Positions 1 through 9,851 of a stretch of DNA of 35,684 bases are shown piece after piece. Below the pieces are notes generated by a model, which was given only the letters and a program-made list of their open reading frames with translations, was not told the DNA's origin and did no database searches. The stretch's first letter is position 1. Each line of letters begins with the position of its first letter. The position numbers and the translations under genes were made by a program. The DNA comes from an uncultured Luminiphilus sp. (GTDB lineage: Bacteria; Pseudomonadota; Gammaproteobacteria; Pseudomonadales; Halieaceae): the NCBI GenBank assembly GCA_938085095.1, contig CALKEI010000135.1, positions 1 through 35,684 on the forward strand, given 5' to 3'.

Positions 1-84
1 TGAGCGTCGGGCAAATATCCAGATGACCGGGGCAACCAAACGAGCACTCATCGCGCGAAAACGCGACGCCATCTTCTTGACCAT
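1..84 (-). CDS. Possible 5' end of a truncated CDS continuing off the left edge (MVKKMASRFRAMSARLVAPVIWIFARRS...); may be a WbpM/CapD-like polysaccharide NDP-sugar epimerase, judging by position only
   Basis: Manual reading of the minus strand: ATG at 84, 28 open codons to the window edge, hydrophobic segment, same direction as the polysaccharide genes. Too short for a family call. Confidence 0.3.
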   Translation of the reverse strand, partial: MVKKMASRFRAMSARLVAPVIWIFARRS

Positions 85-148
85 ACGCACCTGTATCACG
101 CAACCGAATCACCAATCGATTCAGTTGGTTGCTTGGAAAGGACGAAGT

Positions 149-1108
149 TTACGCCCTGATACGCGCGTACACCACTGCTGTCACGGCAGGAATGGCTGAT
201 AAAAATACCAGAAGCGGCGGGAATACCTCACTGCTGACGACCGTCACGGCCAGTGGAAATTGCCAGACCACCTGCATTGCGAGCACACCCAGAGTAATGG
301 GCAAAGGGCTTCCCGCGGCGAGGCTGAGGCGCTGATAGGCATGGTCGCGATGCGCCACATGCGGCGGCCTGCCCGACAAGCTTCGAATAAACAGAGTCAT
401 TCCGGTATCCACTAAAAACGGCATCATCAGTATCAACCAAGCCAAGCCAACCGATACATCAGCCGCAAAGGACAACAGCCCCAGAAGGGCGAGGAAGAAA
501 CCTAATGGGACAGCCCCTGCATCGCCCATAAAGAGCCGCGCAGGCGGCCAGTTAAAGCCAAGAAGTGGTGCGCAGCTGGCAAATAATAGCGCACACAACC
601 AGGCGAGCTGCGAACTGGGCGCCGCGCCAAAAGTGGCAATCAGACCCAACCCTGTCGCGACACAAAGCGCCTGCACAGTCGCCAGCCCGTCGGCACCGTC
701 CATGAAGTTAACGAGGTTAATGCACCACGCAACGGCTACTCCCGTCAGTAATAAAGTCGCCAAGCCCAGCGGGAGGCCTGAAGACAGCAACCAGGGTAGC
801 GCTATCCCCGCTCCCAGATAACACAGCAGGCGGATCCCACTGGGAATACCCCATTTATCATCCAACAGGCCAACCGCCATCAGCCCTGCGATGAGCAGAG
901 CAATACCCGTGGCACCAGGCAGGGCGGTGGACGATCCAACGCCTGCGGCTAACAGGGTCATCGGCACCAACCCGCCACTGACGACAGTCGGCGTTGCGTG
1001 CAGACTTCGCGCATTGGGTCGATCCACCCAATCCAAAGAGGGTGCGACCCGGAGAAATAGCCAGAGCCCGGCGGTAGAACCCAGCAGGATCGCGAGCAGG
1101 ATCAGCAT
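149..1108 (-). CDS. Glycosyltransferase family 4 / WecA-MraY-like polyprenyl-phosphate sugar-1-phosphate transferase
   Basis: Multi-TM protein with NLVNFMDGADGLA and FMGDAGAVPLGF, typical of the WecA/MraY family. Start set at internal ATG 1108, which slightly overlaps the upstream stop; the ORF track gives 1192. Confidence 0.88.
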   Translation of the reverse strand: MLILLAILLGSTAGLWLFLRVAPSLDWVDRPNARSLHATPTVVSGGLVPMTLLAAGVGSSTALPGATGIALLIAGLMAVGLLDDKWGIPSGIRLLCYLGAGIALPWLLSSGLPLGLATLLLTGVAVAWCINLVNFMDGADGLATVQALCVATGLGLIATFGAAPSSQLAWLCALLFASCAPLLGFNWPPARLFMGDAGAVPLGFFLALLGLLSFAADVSVGLAWLILMMPFLVDTGMTLFIRSLSGRPPHVAHRDHAYQRLSLAAGSPLPITLGVLAMQVVWQFPLAVTVVSSEVFPPLLVFLSAIPAVTAVVYARIRA

Positions 1109-2040
1109 GAACCGGGGGGTTTTTGCGCGCGACAGGCAGTCAGGGTAAGACGCGCCTGCCATCCCTCTATCTCGGGCGGTGTTCCACACCATTGATTGGC
1201 GGACAGACCTCGCCAGGTGGTGCCCCCCACATTACCCTGACGCCAATCGAGTAATCGGCCACCCAACTTGCAGAGCCACTGCGGTGTCACACCCCGTTTG
1301 GGCCGCGTAGACAGCGCTCTTGAAATTTTCTCCGCGTCGTAACACTCACCGTCGATGGCCGCGAGTATTGCGCGACCAGCCGGCGCACCCGAAGTCCCTT
1401 GCGCACAGCTGATGATTAACTCCACCAGATCAGGCCGCGCCACCATGGATCGTCGACCAATAGCGGGGAGCAAAGCGGGCCAGTAGCGCATGAGGAGATC
1501 GACCAACCTGAGATTCGCGGTAAGCGCCTCGTCATAAATGAGCCCGGGACGTACCACCGTTAGCGCGCTGCCTGGAGCACCCAAAAAAACCTCCTGCAGT
1601 ACCTGCTCAGCACGCCACTTGGAGGCTGCGTAAAGCTCTTGAGGCTCGGAGTATGCGTCTGCTTCGGCATCGGGCGTGCAGGCATCGGCTGGCACCACAT
1701 TTAAGGAGCTCAGATAGATGAAGTGGGGCACTCCGGCCGCCGCTGCCGCAGCAGCAAGGCGGCCCGTCCCCTCAACATTGACACACTGATAATCCCCTTC
1801 CCGGGCTCGCCGATGCGCCAAACCCGCGCTGTGGATCACACAAGATACGTTTGCAAATAGACCCTCGGGAGGATCATCGGGAACCGACATGTCGTAGTGC
1901 ATCCACTCCACGCCTGCCTCCGCGGGCGCGGAGCGGCCCGCCAGACGAACGGGTATGTCGCGGTCGGTCATTGCTGCGCACAGCCCAGCACCCAAATAGC
2001 CGGTGGCGCCTGTTAGCAACAACAAGGCGCCTGACTCCAA
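1102..2040 (-). CDS. NAD-dependent epimerase/dehydratase (extended SDR)
   Basis: N-terminal LLLTGATGYLGAGL Rossmann motif; YAASKWRAEQ active-site YxxxK; VVRPGLIYD. Confidence 0.88.
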   Translation of the reverse strand: MESGALLLLTGATGYLGAGLCAAMTDRDIPVRLAGRSAPAEAGVEWMHYDMSVPDDPPEGLFANVSCVIHSAGLAHRRAREGDYQCVNVEGTGRLAAAAAAAGVPHFIYLSSLNVVPADACTPDAEADAYSEPQELYAASKWRAEQVLQEVFLGAPGSALTVVRPGLIYDEALTANLRLVDLLMRYWPALLPAIGRRSMVARPDLVELIISCAQGTSGAPAGRAILAAIDGECYDAEKISRALSTRPKRGVTPQWLCKLGGRLLDWRQGNVGGTTWRGLSANQWCGTPPEIEGWQARLTLTACRAQKPPGSC

Positions 2041-2046
2041 ATGCGC

Positions 2047-2442
2047 TTACTGCAGGCGGATAACACTGCGATTCTTCTCGACAGTCGCTAAACCAATACC
2101 CTGAACTGCCGCCAACTCATCAATATGCGCAAACGGGCCGTGGGCCTCCCGATACTCAACAATGCGATGCGCTTTGGCGATGCCAACACCTTGTAGCGAC
2201 TCGGCAAGCACCTCTGCGGGCGCAAGGTTGATGTTGACAGGCTCAGTCGCGAAGCCAGTCAGGGGGCTCAACCCCAGAAGCAGTGCCACGAACGCCAACG
2301 CCTGTGCTGCTATTGCAATGGGTGCGCGCGCCCTGCTGGCGGGCTTGCGACAAAGTACGGTAGGGCCATGTTTTGTGAACTGTGACGTCATTTTTTTCTC
2401 CATCAGTCTGGTTGAAATACCCACCAACGTGGGCTCAATCAA
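2047..2442 (-). CDS. ComEA-like helix-hairpin-helix DNA-binding protein
   Basis: C-terminal VNINLAPAEVLAESLQGVGIAKAHRIVEYREAHGPFAHIDELAAVQGIGLATVEKNRSVI is a ComEA HhH repeat; hydrophobic N-terminal segment. The true start may be the internal M at about 2391. Confidence 0.88.
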   Translation of the reverse strand: MIEPTLVGISTRLMEKKMTSQFTKHGPTVLCRKPASRARAPIAIAAQALAFVALLLGLSPLTGFATEPVNINLAPAEVLAESLQGVGIAKAHRIVEYREAHGPFAHIDELAAVQGIGLATVEKNRSVIRLQ

Positions 2443-2491
2443 ACTATGGTCCGATACACACTAACAAAGCAGATCCCGAAGCGCTTCGCAT

Positions 2492-2522
2492 CTTAAATGG
2501 CTACTATTCATGCCATTTTAAG
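2492..2522 (-). repeat. Inverted repeat/hairpin between comEA and pyrF
   Basis: Arms cttaaatggc (2492-2501) and gccattttaag (2512-2522) around a 10-nt spacer, with one extra T in the second arm. Confidence 0.5.
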
Positions 2523-2554
2523 CCGTAGCGAGACGTGACGGCGTCATCGCCAAC

Positions 2555-3268
2555 CTAACCACTTACCTGCTGGTCCAATGCGGCGCGAATCTGGGCCGCG
2601 GTGCCGGCAGGGTCGCTGGAAGCCGTTATGGAGCGGCCAATTACCAAGTGCGTTGCCCCAGCAGACACCGCACTTTCCGGCGTTACAATTCTGCGCTGAT
2701 CGCCAGCGGCATCTCCAGCCAGCCGAATACCCGGTGTTACAAGCAAAAATCCGGGGCGCTGCCGTTCAGCGAGCACAGCAGCCTCGGCTGCTGAGCAGAC
2801 CACGCCATCGAGGCCTGCAGATTCGGTGAGTGCAGCCAGCTTGCACACACGATCTATCGGCTCTCCGTCCCAATCTAGCTCAGCCAAATCCTCGCGAGCC
2901 ATGCTGGTCAGCACGGTTACCGCCACTAAGAGAGGCGGGTGCGCGGCGGCGGACAGCGCTTCTTTCGCTGCACACATCATTCTTGACCCGCCCGCTGCGT
3001 GCACATTGACCATCCACACTCCTAGATCGGCGGCCGCTTTGACTGCGTGTGCGACCGTATTGGGAATGTCATGGAATTTCAGATCGAGAAAAATATCGAA
3101 TCCGAGGTCTCGCAAAGCACGCACCACGTCAGGTCCGGCAATCGTAAACAACTGCTTGCCCACCTTAAGACGCACGGTGCTGGGGTCCAACTGGCTCGCC
3201 AGTTCGATCGCCGCCTCTGCCGTGTCGAAGTCCAGCGCGACAATCAGATTGCTACCACTGTCAGCCAT
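2555..3268 (-). CDS. pyrF: Orotidine 5'-phosphate decarboxylase
   Basis: [42 protein letters not shown]. Start set at M47 of the ORF-track protein. Confidence 0.95.
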   Translation of the reverse strand: MADSGSNLIVALDFDTAEAAIELASQLDPSTVRLKVGKQLFTIAGPDVVRALRDLGFDIFLDLKFHDIPNTVAHAVKAAADLGVWMVNVHAAGGSRMMCAAKEALSAAAHPPLLVAVTVLTSMAREDLAELDWDGEPIDRVCKLAALTESAGLDGVVCSAAEAAVLAERQRPGFLLVTPGIRLAGDAAGDQRRIVTPESAVSAGATHLVIGRSITASSDPAGTAAQIRAALDQQVSG

Positions 3269-4454
3269 GGGATTGCTCCAATGCGTCACCGCGGTAATGA
3301 ATAGAATCCCAATGTCGGCAGCCGGGGCAACGCCAATGACGAGCCTTACCGGTAAATCCGCAATGGTCGCAGCGATAATCTTGTTCGGCGCTGGTGAGTC
3401 GATCAAACACCTGCCGCTCCGGTAGTGATGCCTCGGATTGCAGGCCCTTGAGCACCAGGGAAGCTGCCACGGAGACCGAAGGTTGCTTCACCAAGGTTTC
3501 GCGAAGGAACGCCTCAGCGGCCTGCTTACCTTGCCTAGCCTCCAGCTCTTCCGCTAACGATAAGGCCAGTAGCGGGGAAGGTTGCGCCTCGTAGTAGCGT
3601 TCCAACGACACGAGGTAAAGTGCCTCATCTTCCTGCACAGAACAAATATCAAATAACAGCATCAGAAACTCGGGCGTGCAGGTACGGTCGCTTCCCATAA
3701 TGATATGAAAGTGCTCAAGCGCCGCCGCCGAATCCCCATCTGACAAGCGGAGCCTGGCCAGTCCCAGTCGGGCACGCAGTTCTCTAGGTTGATCCCGGAG
3801 TGCGTCTTCATACAGGTCTCCCGCCCCCTGCAGATCTCCCCTTTCCAACGCAGCCTCGGCCTGCTCACACAGATATTGCCCGCGTAACTGCTGAGCCGGC
3901 TGGCCTTGCGCGGCTGCCAGGTGTCCTGCCGTGTCGGCCGCAATTAGCTGCTCGGCGATGGCAACAGCGGCTACCCAATCTCGCTGCGCTTCATAAACAT
4001 CCAGTAAATGCCGCTGGGCGGTCGCACTGAAGTCGGTAGATTGCCCCGCCAAATCGAGCAGCAGCTGCTCGGCACGGTCGTAGAGTCCCGCGGCAATAAA
4101 ATCCCGGGCCAGTTCCAGGTGAGATTGATGCAGCTGAACAGCGGTTAGCTGTGGTCGCTTCAATAAATTTTGATGGATTCTGATCGCTCGATCGACCTCA
4201 CCCCGCTTGCGCAACACGCTTCCAAGCGCAATGTGGGTATCGAGGGTGTCCTCATTAACCGCCAACGCCTCGGTAAAAGCGTCAACCGCACCTTCCTCCT
4301 CACCATCGAGCAGGAAGTTGAAACCTCGGTAATACTGGGACGGGAGCTGGGCACGCTCTTTGCCATCCATGCGCAGTCCACCCCGCCCGAGGGTCCAACC
4401 CGCCGCTACGGCAAGCACGAGCAGTATCAGCAACAGCCCGTTATTCAGTATCAC
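3261..4454 (-). CDS. lapB: LapB (YciM) tetratricopeptide regulator of LPS assembly
   Basis: N-terminal TM, TPR repeats, C-terminal rubredoxin-like [24 protein letters not shown]. Likely GTG start at 4454, overlapping the lapA end. Confidence 0.92.
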   Translation of the reverse strand: MILNNGLLLILLVLAVAAGWTLGRGGLRMDGKERAQLPSQYYRGFNFLLDGEEEGAVDAFTEALAVNEDTLDTHIALGSVLRKRGEVDRAIRIHQNLLKRPQLTAVQLHQSHLELARDFIAAGLYDRAEQLLLDLAGQSTDFSATAQRHLLDVYEAQRDWVAAVAIAEQLIAADTAGHLAAAQGQPAQQLRGQYLCEQAEAALERGDLQGAGDLYEDALRDQPRELRARLGLARLRLSDGDSAAALEHFHIIMGSDRTCTPEFLMLLFDICSVQEDEALYLVSLERYYEAQPSPLLALSLAEELEARQGKQAAEAFLRETLVKQPSVSVAASLVLKGLQSEASLPERQVFDRLTSAEQDYRCDHCGFTGKARHWRCPGCRHWDSIHYRGDALEQSHG

Positions 4455-4737
4455 GCTCGGTCCTTTTCTCAGCAGCCGCCAGCAGGCGATCTCGTTGCTT
4501 GCGAAGCCGACGGATAGTGGCAGCACGCCTGAGGGCTAACATCGCTCCTGCTGCCAGCCCTATGGCAACACCCAAGGCGAGCGCCAGTAGGATCCAAATG
4601 GCGACAGGTTGCGACGGCAGTTGAAAAAACACGAGATCCAGAGGAACGGCCTGCGTGTTCTGCAGAGCGAAGAGGCCTCCCGCAGCGATAGCGCCCACTG
4701 CAAGCAGTAGCGTCAGCCCCTGTCTCAACCAGTGCAT
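4441..4737 (-). CDS. lapA: LapA domain-containing (DUF1049) inner-membrane protein
   Basis: Two TM segments, FALQNTQAVPLDLVFFQLP motif, adjacent to lapB. Confidence 0.88.
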   Translation of the reverse strand: MHWLRQGLTLLLAVGAIAAGGLFALQNTQAVPLDLVFFQLPSQPVAIWILLALALGVAIGLAAGAMLALRRAATIRRLRKQRDRLLAAAEKRTERDTE

Positions 4738-4739
4738 GG

Positions 4740-5036
4740 TCAGAATCCGGACTTGACGGCCCGATTCACCCTGTCCCGTAGCTCTTTCCCAGGCTTGAAG
4801 TGCGGTACGTGTTTGCCCCGGAGCGCCACGGTATCCCCTGTTCTGGGGTTTCGTCCCTGTCGGGGTTCGCGGTAGTGGAGAGAGAAGCTGCCGAAACCCC
4901 TAATCTCAATCCGCTGTCCGGAAGAAAGGGTTTCTGTCATGTGGTCGATCAGCAGTTTGACAGCCAATTCGACGTCTTTTGCGCTCAACTGGCTTTGACC
5001 GTCGGCCATCAAGTCAATCAGTTCGCTTCGCGTCAT
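4740..5036 (-). CDS. ihfB: Integration host factor subunit beta
   Basis: [11 protein letters not shown]...[29 protein letters not shown]...[18 protein letters not shown] signature; located next to rpsA. Confidence 0.96.
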   Translation of the reverse strand: MTRSELIDLMADGQSQLSAKDVELAVKLLIDHMTETLSSGQRIEIRGFGSFSLHYREPRQGRNPRTGDTVALRGKHVPHFKPGKELRDRVNRAVKSGF

Positions 5037-5143
5037 GCTTCTACTCCACCGAGCTTCTCTACCATTCTGGCCGACACCCCCCGTGTTGGCAAGTCACTCA
5101 TTTTAATAAGGTTTATAGATTGACCTGCGGTGCTTCTGCGCGC

Positions 5144-5170
5144 AAAAAAAAGGCCGGCAAAAGCCGGCCT
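5144..5170 (-). terminator. Rho-independent terminator after rpsA
   Basis: On the minus strand: AGGCCGGC-TTTT-GCCGGCCT followed by a T tract; 8-bp GC-rich stem directly downstream of rpsA. Confidence 0.9.
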
Positions 5171-5188
5171 CATCGTCTTCAATTCGAC

Positions 5189-6862
5189 TCACTGATCTTC
5201 CATTTTCGCCTTGATCAGATCCCCGATCGTACCGGGAGAAGAGACTTCATCCTGTTCCTTCAGGGACGCAACCGCTTCTTTTTCGTCATCGATATCCTTG
5301 GCTTTAATCGACAATCCGAGTGCTCGGCTCTTGCGATCAACATTCACGATCTTCGCCTCCACGCTGTCACCCACACTCATTGCAGAACGCGCGTCGTCAA
5401 CACGATCGAAGCTGATGTCAGCGGCCTTCAGATAGCCCTCTACTTCGTCAGACAGTTTTATCGTCGCACCCTTGGCATCGACTTCAGTCACAGTGCCCGT
5501 CACAAGGCTGCCGCGATCATTGTCGCTGACATAGAGTGAGAATGCGTCGTCTTCAAGCTGCTTGATACCCAGCGAGATGCGCTCCCGTTCCGGATCAATT
5601 GACAGAATGACGGTCTCGATCTCATCGCCCTTCTTGTAATTGCGAACCGCTTCTTCGCCGGTTTCATTCCAGCTGATATCACTCAAATGAACGAGGCCAT
5701 CAATATTGCCCTCTAGGCCGATGAAGATGCCGAAATCGGTAATCGATTTGATGCTGCCTGAAATTTTGTCGCCCTTAGCATGATCCGTGGCGAATGCATC
5801 CCATGGATTCTGGGTGCACTGTTTGATGCCCAGCGAGATACGGCGACGCTCTTCGTCGATATCGAGCACCATGACCTCAACTTCGTCACCCAACTGAACA
5901 ATCTTTGACGGATGGACGTTCTTGTTTGTCCAGTCCATCTCAGAGACGTGAACCAAGCCTTCAACACCCTCTTCGATCTCGGCAAAACAGCCGTAATCGG
6001 TAAGGTTGGTGACTTTAGCTACCACACGGCTGCCCTCGGGGTATCGACCCGTAATCTGCACCCAGGGATCTTCACCCAGTTGCTTGAGGCCCAGCGAAAC
6101 ACGGTTGCGCTCGCGATCGAATTTCAGGATTTTAACGTCCATCTCCTGTCCGACTTCTACGATCTCGCTGGGGTGCTTGATGCGTTTCCAAGCCATATCG
6201 GTGATATGCAGCAGACCGTCGACGCCACCCAGATCCACAAACGCGCCGTAATCAGTCAGGTTCTTGACCACACCCTTCACGGACTGGCCTTCCTGCAGAT
6301 TCTCCAGCAACTCTTCGCGCTCGGCGCTATTCGCCGACTCCATTACCGCGCGACGTGATACCACGACGTTATTGCGCTTCTGATCAAGTTTAATCACCTT
6401 GAATTCAAGTTCTTTCCCTTCGAGATGCGTTGTCTCGCGGATCGGGCGAACATCAATAAGTGATCCCGGCAGGAATGCGCGAATAGAGTCGATATCGACC
6501 GTGAATCCGCCCTTCACCTTGCCATTAATAACACCCATGACCACTTCTTCTGCCAGATGCGCAGCTTCCAGACCCTTCCAGGCCTCGGCTCGCTTCGCTT
6601 TCTCGCGGGAGAGTTTAGTTTCTCCGAAGCCGTCTTCAACGGTCTCCAGTGCCACCTGCACTTCGTCTCCAACGCTGAGGCTACACTCACCATTGGCATT
6701 CATAAATTGATCGAGGGGAATCACCCCTTCTGATTTCAAACCGGCATGGACAGTGACCCATTCGTTATCAATGTCGATGACAACACCCGTGACGATCGAT
6801 CCGGGTTCCATATCAACGGTTTGGAGGCTTTCTTCAAAGAGTTCGGCGAAGGATTCGCTCAT
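5189..6862 (-). CDS. rpsA: 30S ribosomal protein S1
   Basis: 557 aa with repeated S1 domains ([27 protein letters not shown]); starts [13 protein letters not shown]. Confidence 0.98.
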   Translation of the reverse strand: MSESFAELFEESLQTVDMEPGSIVTGVVIDIDNEWVTVHAGLKSEGVIPLDQFMNANGECSLSVGDEVQVALETVEDGFGETKLSREKAKRAEAWKGLEAAHLAEEVVMGVINGKVKGGFTVDIDSIRAFLPGSLIDVRPIRETTHLEGKELEFKVIKLDQKRNNVVVSRRAVMESANSAEREELLENLQEGQSVKGVVKNLTDYGAFVDLGGVDGLLHITDMAWKRIKHPSEIVEVGQEMDVKILKFDRERNRVSLGLKQLGEDPWVQITGRYPEGSRVVAKVTNLTDYGCFAEIEEGVEGLVHVSEMDWTNKNVHPSKIVQLGDEVEVMVLDIDEERRRISLGIKQCTQNPWDAFATDHAKGDKISGSIKSITDFGIFIGLEGNIDGLVHLSDISWNETGEEAVRNYKKGDEIETVILSIDPERERISLGIKQLEDDAFSLYVSDNDRGSLVTGTVTEVDAKGATIKLSDEVEGYLKAADISFDRVDDARSAMSVGDSVEAKIVNVDRKSRALGLSIKAKDIDDEKEAVASLKEQDEVSSPGTIGDLIKAKMEDQ

Positions 6863-6881
6863 GGTGATGTTCCTGAATTGC

Positions 6882-6920
6882 GGAGTGAGTTCACTCCTGC
6901 CGACTTCCAGACCCAGTCGG
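6882..6920 (-). promoter_or_regulatory. rpsA 5' leader with two tandem hairpins (candidate S1 autoregulatory region)
   Basis: ggagtga/tcactcc (6882-6888/6891-6897) and ccgact/agtcgg (6900-6905/6915-6920), about 20-58 nt upstream of the rpsA ATG. Confidence 0.45.
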
Positions 6921-6955
6921 GTTTATTGTCCTGACGCCTCGGCGGGGCCTAGCCG

Positions 6956-7651
6956 TTACTCCGACGCGTCACTCAGTAAGTTTCGGCCATCCGCTAATTC
7001 GCGAACCGCCTGTGCCACTTCGTCAGCCGACAGGGTTGTACTGTCAATGACGACGGCGTCCTCCGCCGGCACCAGTGGCGACACAGCTCGGGCTTCATCC
7101 CGCGCGTCTCGCTCCTGTATGTCATCCAGAAGGCGCGCGAGACTAACACTCTCCCCCATACCCTGCAACTGATGAAAGCGGCGCTCGGCGCGTGCCTCCG
7201 CACTTGCAGTGAGGAAGATTTTCAGCGGAGCGTCGGGAAACACAACGGTCCCCATATCCCGACCATCAGCAATCAAACCCGGCGTTCTGGCCAGCTCTTG
7301 CTGCCTGAGCAGCAGTGCGGCACGGACCCGCGGCAACGCCGCAACCCGGGATGCATCCCGACCACCGGCCTCTGAACGAATGCCCGCTGTGACATCCTGA
7401 GCAGATAGCCATACGGTCACCCCCTTTTCACCTGGCTGGAACTCCACATTCAGGGCGCGCGCCATCTGAGCGACAGCAGTCTCATCATCGAGCGCAACGT
7501 TCGCCTGCCGACAGGCATAACCCACTACTCGATACAACGCGCCACTGTCTAATAAATGCCAGCTTAGGGCGCTCGCTAAGTGCTGGCTTAACGTGCCCTT
7601 ACCCGCACCACTGGGTCCGTCTACGCAGATTACCGGCACGGCGGAGGTCAT
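6956..7651 (-). CDS. cmk: Cytidylate kinase
   Basis: VICVDGPSGAGKGTLSQHLA; LIADGRDMGTVVFPDAPLKIFLTASAEARAERR. Confidence 0.97.
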   Translation of the reverse strand: MTSAVPVICVDGPSGAGKGTLSQHLASALSWHLLDSGALYRVVGYACRQANVALDDETAVAQMARALNVEFQPGEKGVTVWLSAQDVTAGIRSEAGGRDASRVAALPRVRAALLLRQQELARTPGLIADGRDMGTVVFPDAPLKIFLTASAEARAERRFHQLQGMGESVSLARLLDDIQERDARDEARAVSPLVPAEDAVVIDSTTLSADEVAQAVRELADGRNLLSDASE

Positions 7652-8949
7652 TCCTCGGCAGTTTCCAGATGCAACCCGGTTTGCACTGCGAGCTCTGCAA
7701 ACCCGGGAAACGATGTGGCCACGTGGGCGCAGTCGCTGACCTTGATTCGATCTGAGGCCCGCAAAGCAGCCATCGCAAAACTCATGGCAATACGATGATC
7801 GTGATGCGTCGTAATCACGCCGCCAGTCATCTCACCGCCCACTACTTCGATACCATCCGGTTGAACTCTGTTCTCAATACCGAGCTGCGAAAGCCCCTCG
7901 GCCATGCTGGCTATCCGATCACTTTCTTTTACGCGCAACTCCTCGGCACCGCGCAGGACCGTCACGCCATCCGCGCATGCCGCTGCGATAAGCACCGCAG
8001 GGAGTTCATCGATAGCGAGCGGGACCGCCTCAATCGGAATATCAATCCCCTTCAGGGGGGCGTGACGAACACGGAGATCGGCGACCGGTTCACCCCCGAC
8101 CTGACGTTCATTCTGGATCTGAATGTCTGCTCCCATGGCCCGCAAAATGGTGATGACTCCGTCCCGGGTAGGATTGATCCCCACGTGCTCTAGGATGAGA
8201 TCAGAACCCGGGGCAATTGACGCCCCGACCATAAAGAAGGCGGCTGAGGAAATATCGGCAGGAATGTCGATATCTGCACCGGTCAGCTTTCCGCCGCCCT
8301 CAAGGCTGATCACGCCGTTGTCCCTTTCCACCGCGTAACCGAACCCGCTCAACATACGCTCGGTGTGGTCCCGGGTGGGGGCTGGCTCAGTCACGCTGGT
8401 GCGGCCCGATGCAAATAGTCCCGCCAACAGCACGCTGGATTTCACCTGTGCGCTGGCAACGGGCAAATCATAATGAATGCCTGTCAAAGCCCGCCCACCT
8501 TGAATCTCCAAGGGTGGACACCCCTCGTGTGAACTGATCAATGCCCCCATCTGCGACAGGGGCGTAATCACCCGTGCCATGGGGCGACGCAGAAGAGACT
8601 GATCGCCGGTCAGCACGCTATCGAAGGACTGGCCGGCCAGCAGGCCCATCATCAGCCGGATACTCGTGCCGGAATTACCGACATCCATGACCTGCTGAGA
8701 CGGCTCGAGCCCACGCAGACCAACCCCCTCGATCGTGAGCTCACCGGCATCGGGGTCCGTGATCTGCACGCCCATCTCCCGAAACGAGGCCAGGGTTGCC
8801 AGAGCGTCCTCTCCCTCAAGAAATCCGCTGACTGTCGTCCGGCCTTCCGCAATGGAGCCCAACATAATCGAGCGATGTGACATCGACTTGTCACCCGGCA
8901 CGCGAATGCGTCCAGTCAGCTTTCCACCGGGATCAAGATAAAAGTGCAT
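7648..8949 (-). CDS. aroA: 3-phosphoshikimate 1-carboxyvinyltransferase (EPSP synthase)
   Basis: GKLTGRIRVPGDKSMSHRSIML; GNSGTSIRLMMGLLAGQ; RVKESDRI; HDHRIAMSFA. Confidence 0.97.
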   Translation of the reverse strand: MHFYLDPGGKLTGRIRVPGDKSMSHRSIMLGSIAEGRTTVSGFLEGEDALATLASFREMGVQITDPDAGELTIEGVGLRGLEPSQQVMDVGNSGTSIRLMMGLLAGQSFDSVLTGDQSLLRRPMARVITPLSQMGALISSHEGCPPLEIQGGRALTGIHYDLPVASAQVKSSVLLAGLFASGRTSVTEPAPTRDHTERMLSGFGYAVERDNGVISLEGGGKLTGADIDIPADISSAAFFMVGASIAPGSDLILEHVGINPTRDGVITILRAMGADIQIQNERQVGGEPVADLRVRHAPLKGIDIPIEAVPLAIDELPAVLIAAACADGVTVLRGAEELRVKESDRIASMAEGLSQLGIENRVQPDGIEVVGGEMTGGVITTHHDHRIAMSFAMAALRASDRIKVSDCAHVATSFPGFAELAVQTGLHLETAEE

Positions 8950-9851
8950 CAGTCTGGTTGCTCCGACTCGCGGGGCAGTGGATTGAGAATGTCATCGTGC
9001 GCGCGACGCATTTCTCGACACCGGGCAAAAAAAGCCTCAAGAGCATCACCTTTGGCGTCTGCGATGAGTGCCCGCAACTGCTGATGCTCCTCTGCCAAGG
9101 CATCCATGGCACCGAGGAGCGCGTCCCGGTTGGTCAACGCAATATCTCGCCACATGAGCGGATCCGAGGCCGCGATTCGCGTCATATCCCTTAGCGCACC
9201 TCCCCCGTGCTTCATCGGGGCCAAGTTGTGATCGCCTAGCATCGCCGTGAGGGCGTAAGCAACCATGTGCGGCATGTGACTGCTCGCCGCTAGCGCCGCG
9301 TCATGATCCTCCACAGACATAGACGTCAATCGGGCACCCGCTGCTTTCCATAACCGCTCTACAGTGCGAACTGCGGCGGCATCGGTATCAGCGGCCGGCG
9401 TCAAAATCACCTCCCTCCCCTGAAACAGCTCCGGCATCGCCGCCTGAACACCACTATGCTCGCTGCCGGCTATGGGATGACCCGGAACAAATCGGGAATA
9501 GGCTGGCACCGCGGATTCAACAATCAATCCCTTAATGCTTGCCATGTCTGTCACCACTGGCTCGCCGCAGCGTCTCGCCAAATCCAGCACCGAAGGCAGC
9601 AGCTTCGCGGTCGCCTCAGGAGGGGCACCAATGACCACCACATCCGCGTCAGCCACTACCGATTCGAGGTCCAGACTAAAGCGATCGATCAGTCCCAGCG
9701 CGAGACCCCGCTCCAGAGAGGGTGCACGGGGCCCCCAGGCAATCAGCTCACCATCCCAATGCGCGGCTTTCAGAGCGCCCGCGAGCGAACCCGAGATCAA
9801 CCCCAGACCAAGGAAAGCAACGACGGGGTCATTGTCAACGTTCACAGTCAA
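8949..9851 (-). CDS. tyrA: Prephenate dehydrogenase
   Basis: N-terminal VAFLGLGLISGSLAGALK; FVPGHPIAGSEHSG; SHMPHMVAYAL. Confidence 0.92.
   Translation of the reverse strand: MTVNVDNDPVVAFLGLGLISGSLAGALKAAHWDGELIAWGPRAPSLERGLALGLIDRFSLDLESVVADADVVVIGAPPEATAKLLPSVLDLARRCGEPVVTDMASIKGLIVESAVPAYSRFVPGHPIAGSEHSGVQAAMPELFQGREVILTPAADTDAAAVRTVERLWKAAGARLTSMSVEDHDAALAASSHMPHMVAYALTAMLGDHNLAPMKHGGGALRDMTRIAASDPLMWRDIALTNRDALLGAMDALAEEHQQLRALIADAKGDALEAFFARCREMRRAHDDILNPLPRESEQPD

Noticed and set aside
2826-3425. 199-aa plus-strand ORF antisense to pyrF and lapB
   Set aside because: Overlaps confident genes on the other strand; no recognisable motif.
4979-5539. 186-aa plus-strand ORF across the ihfB-rpsA gap
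   Set aside because: Runs through the rpsA terminator and antisense to ihfB and rpsA; not a plausible gene.
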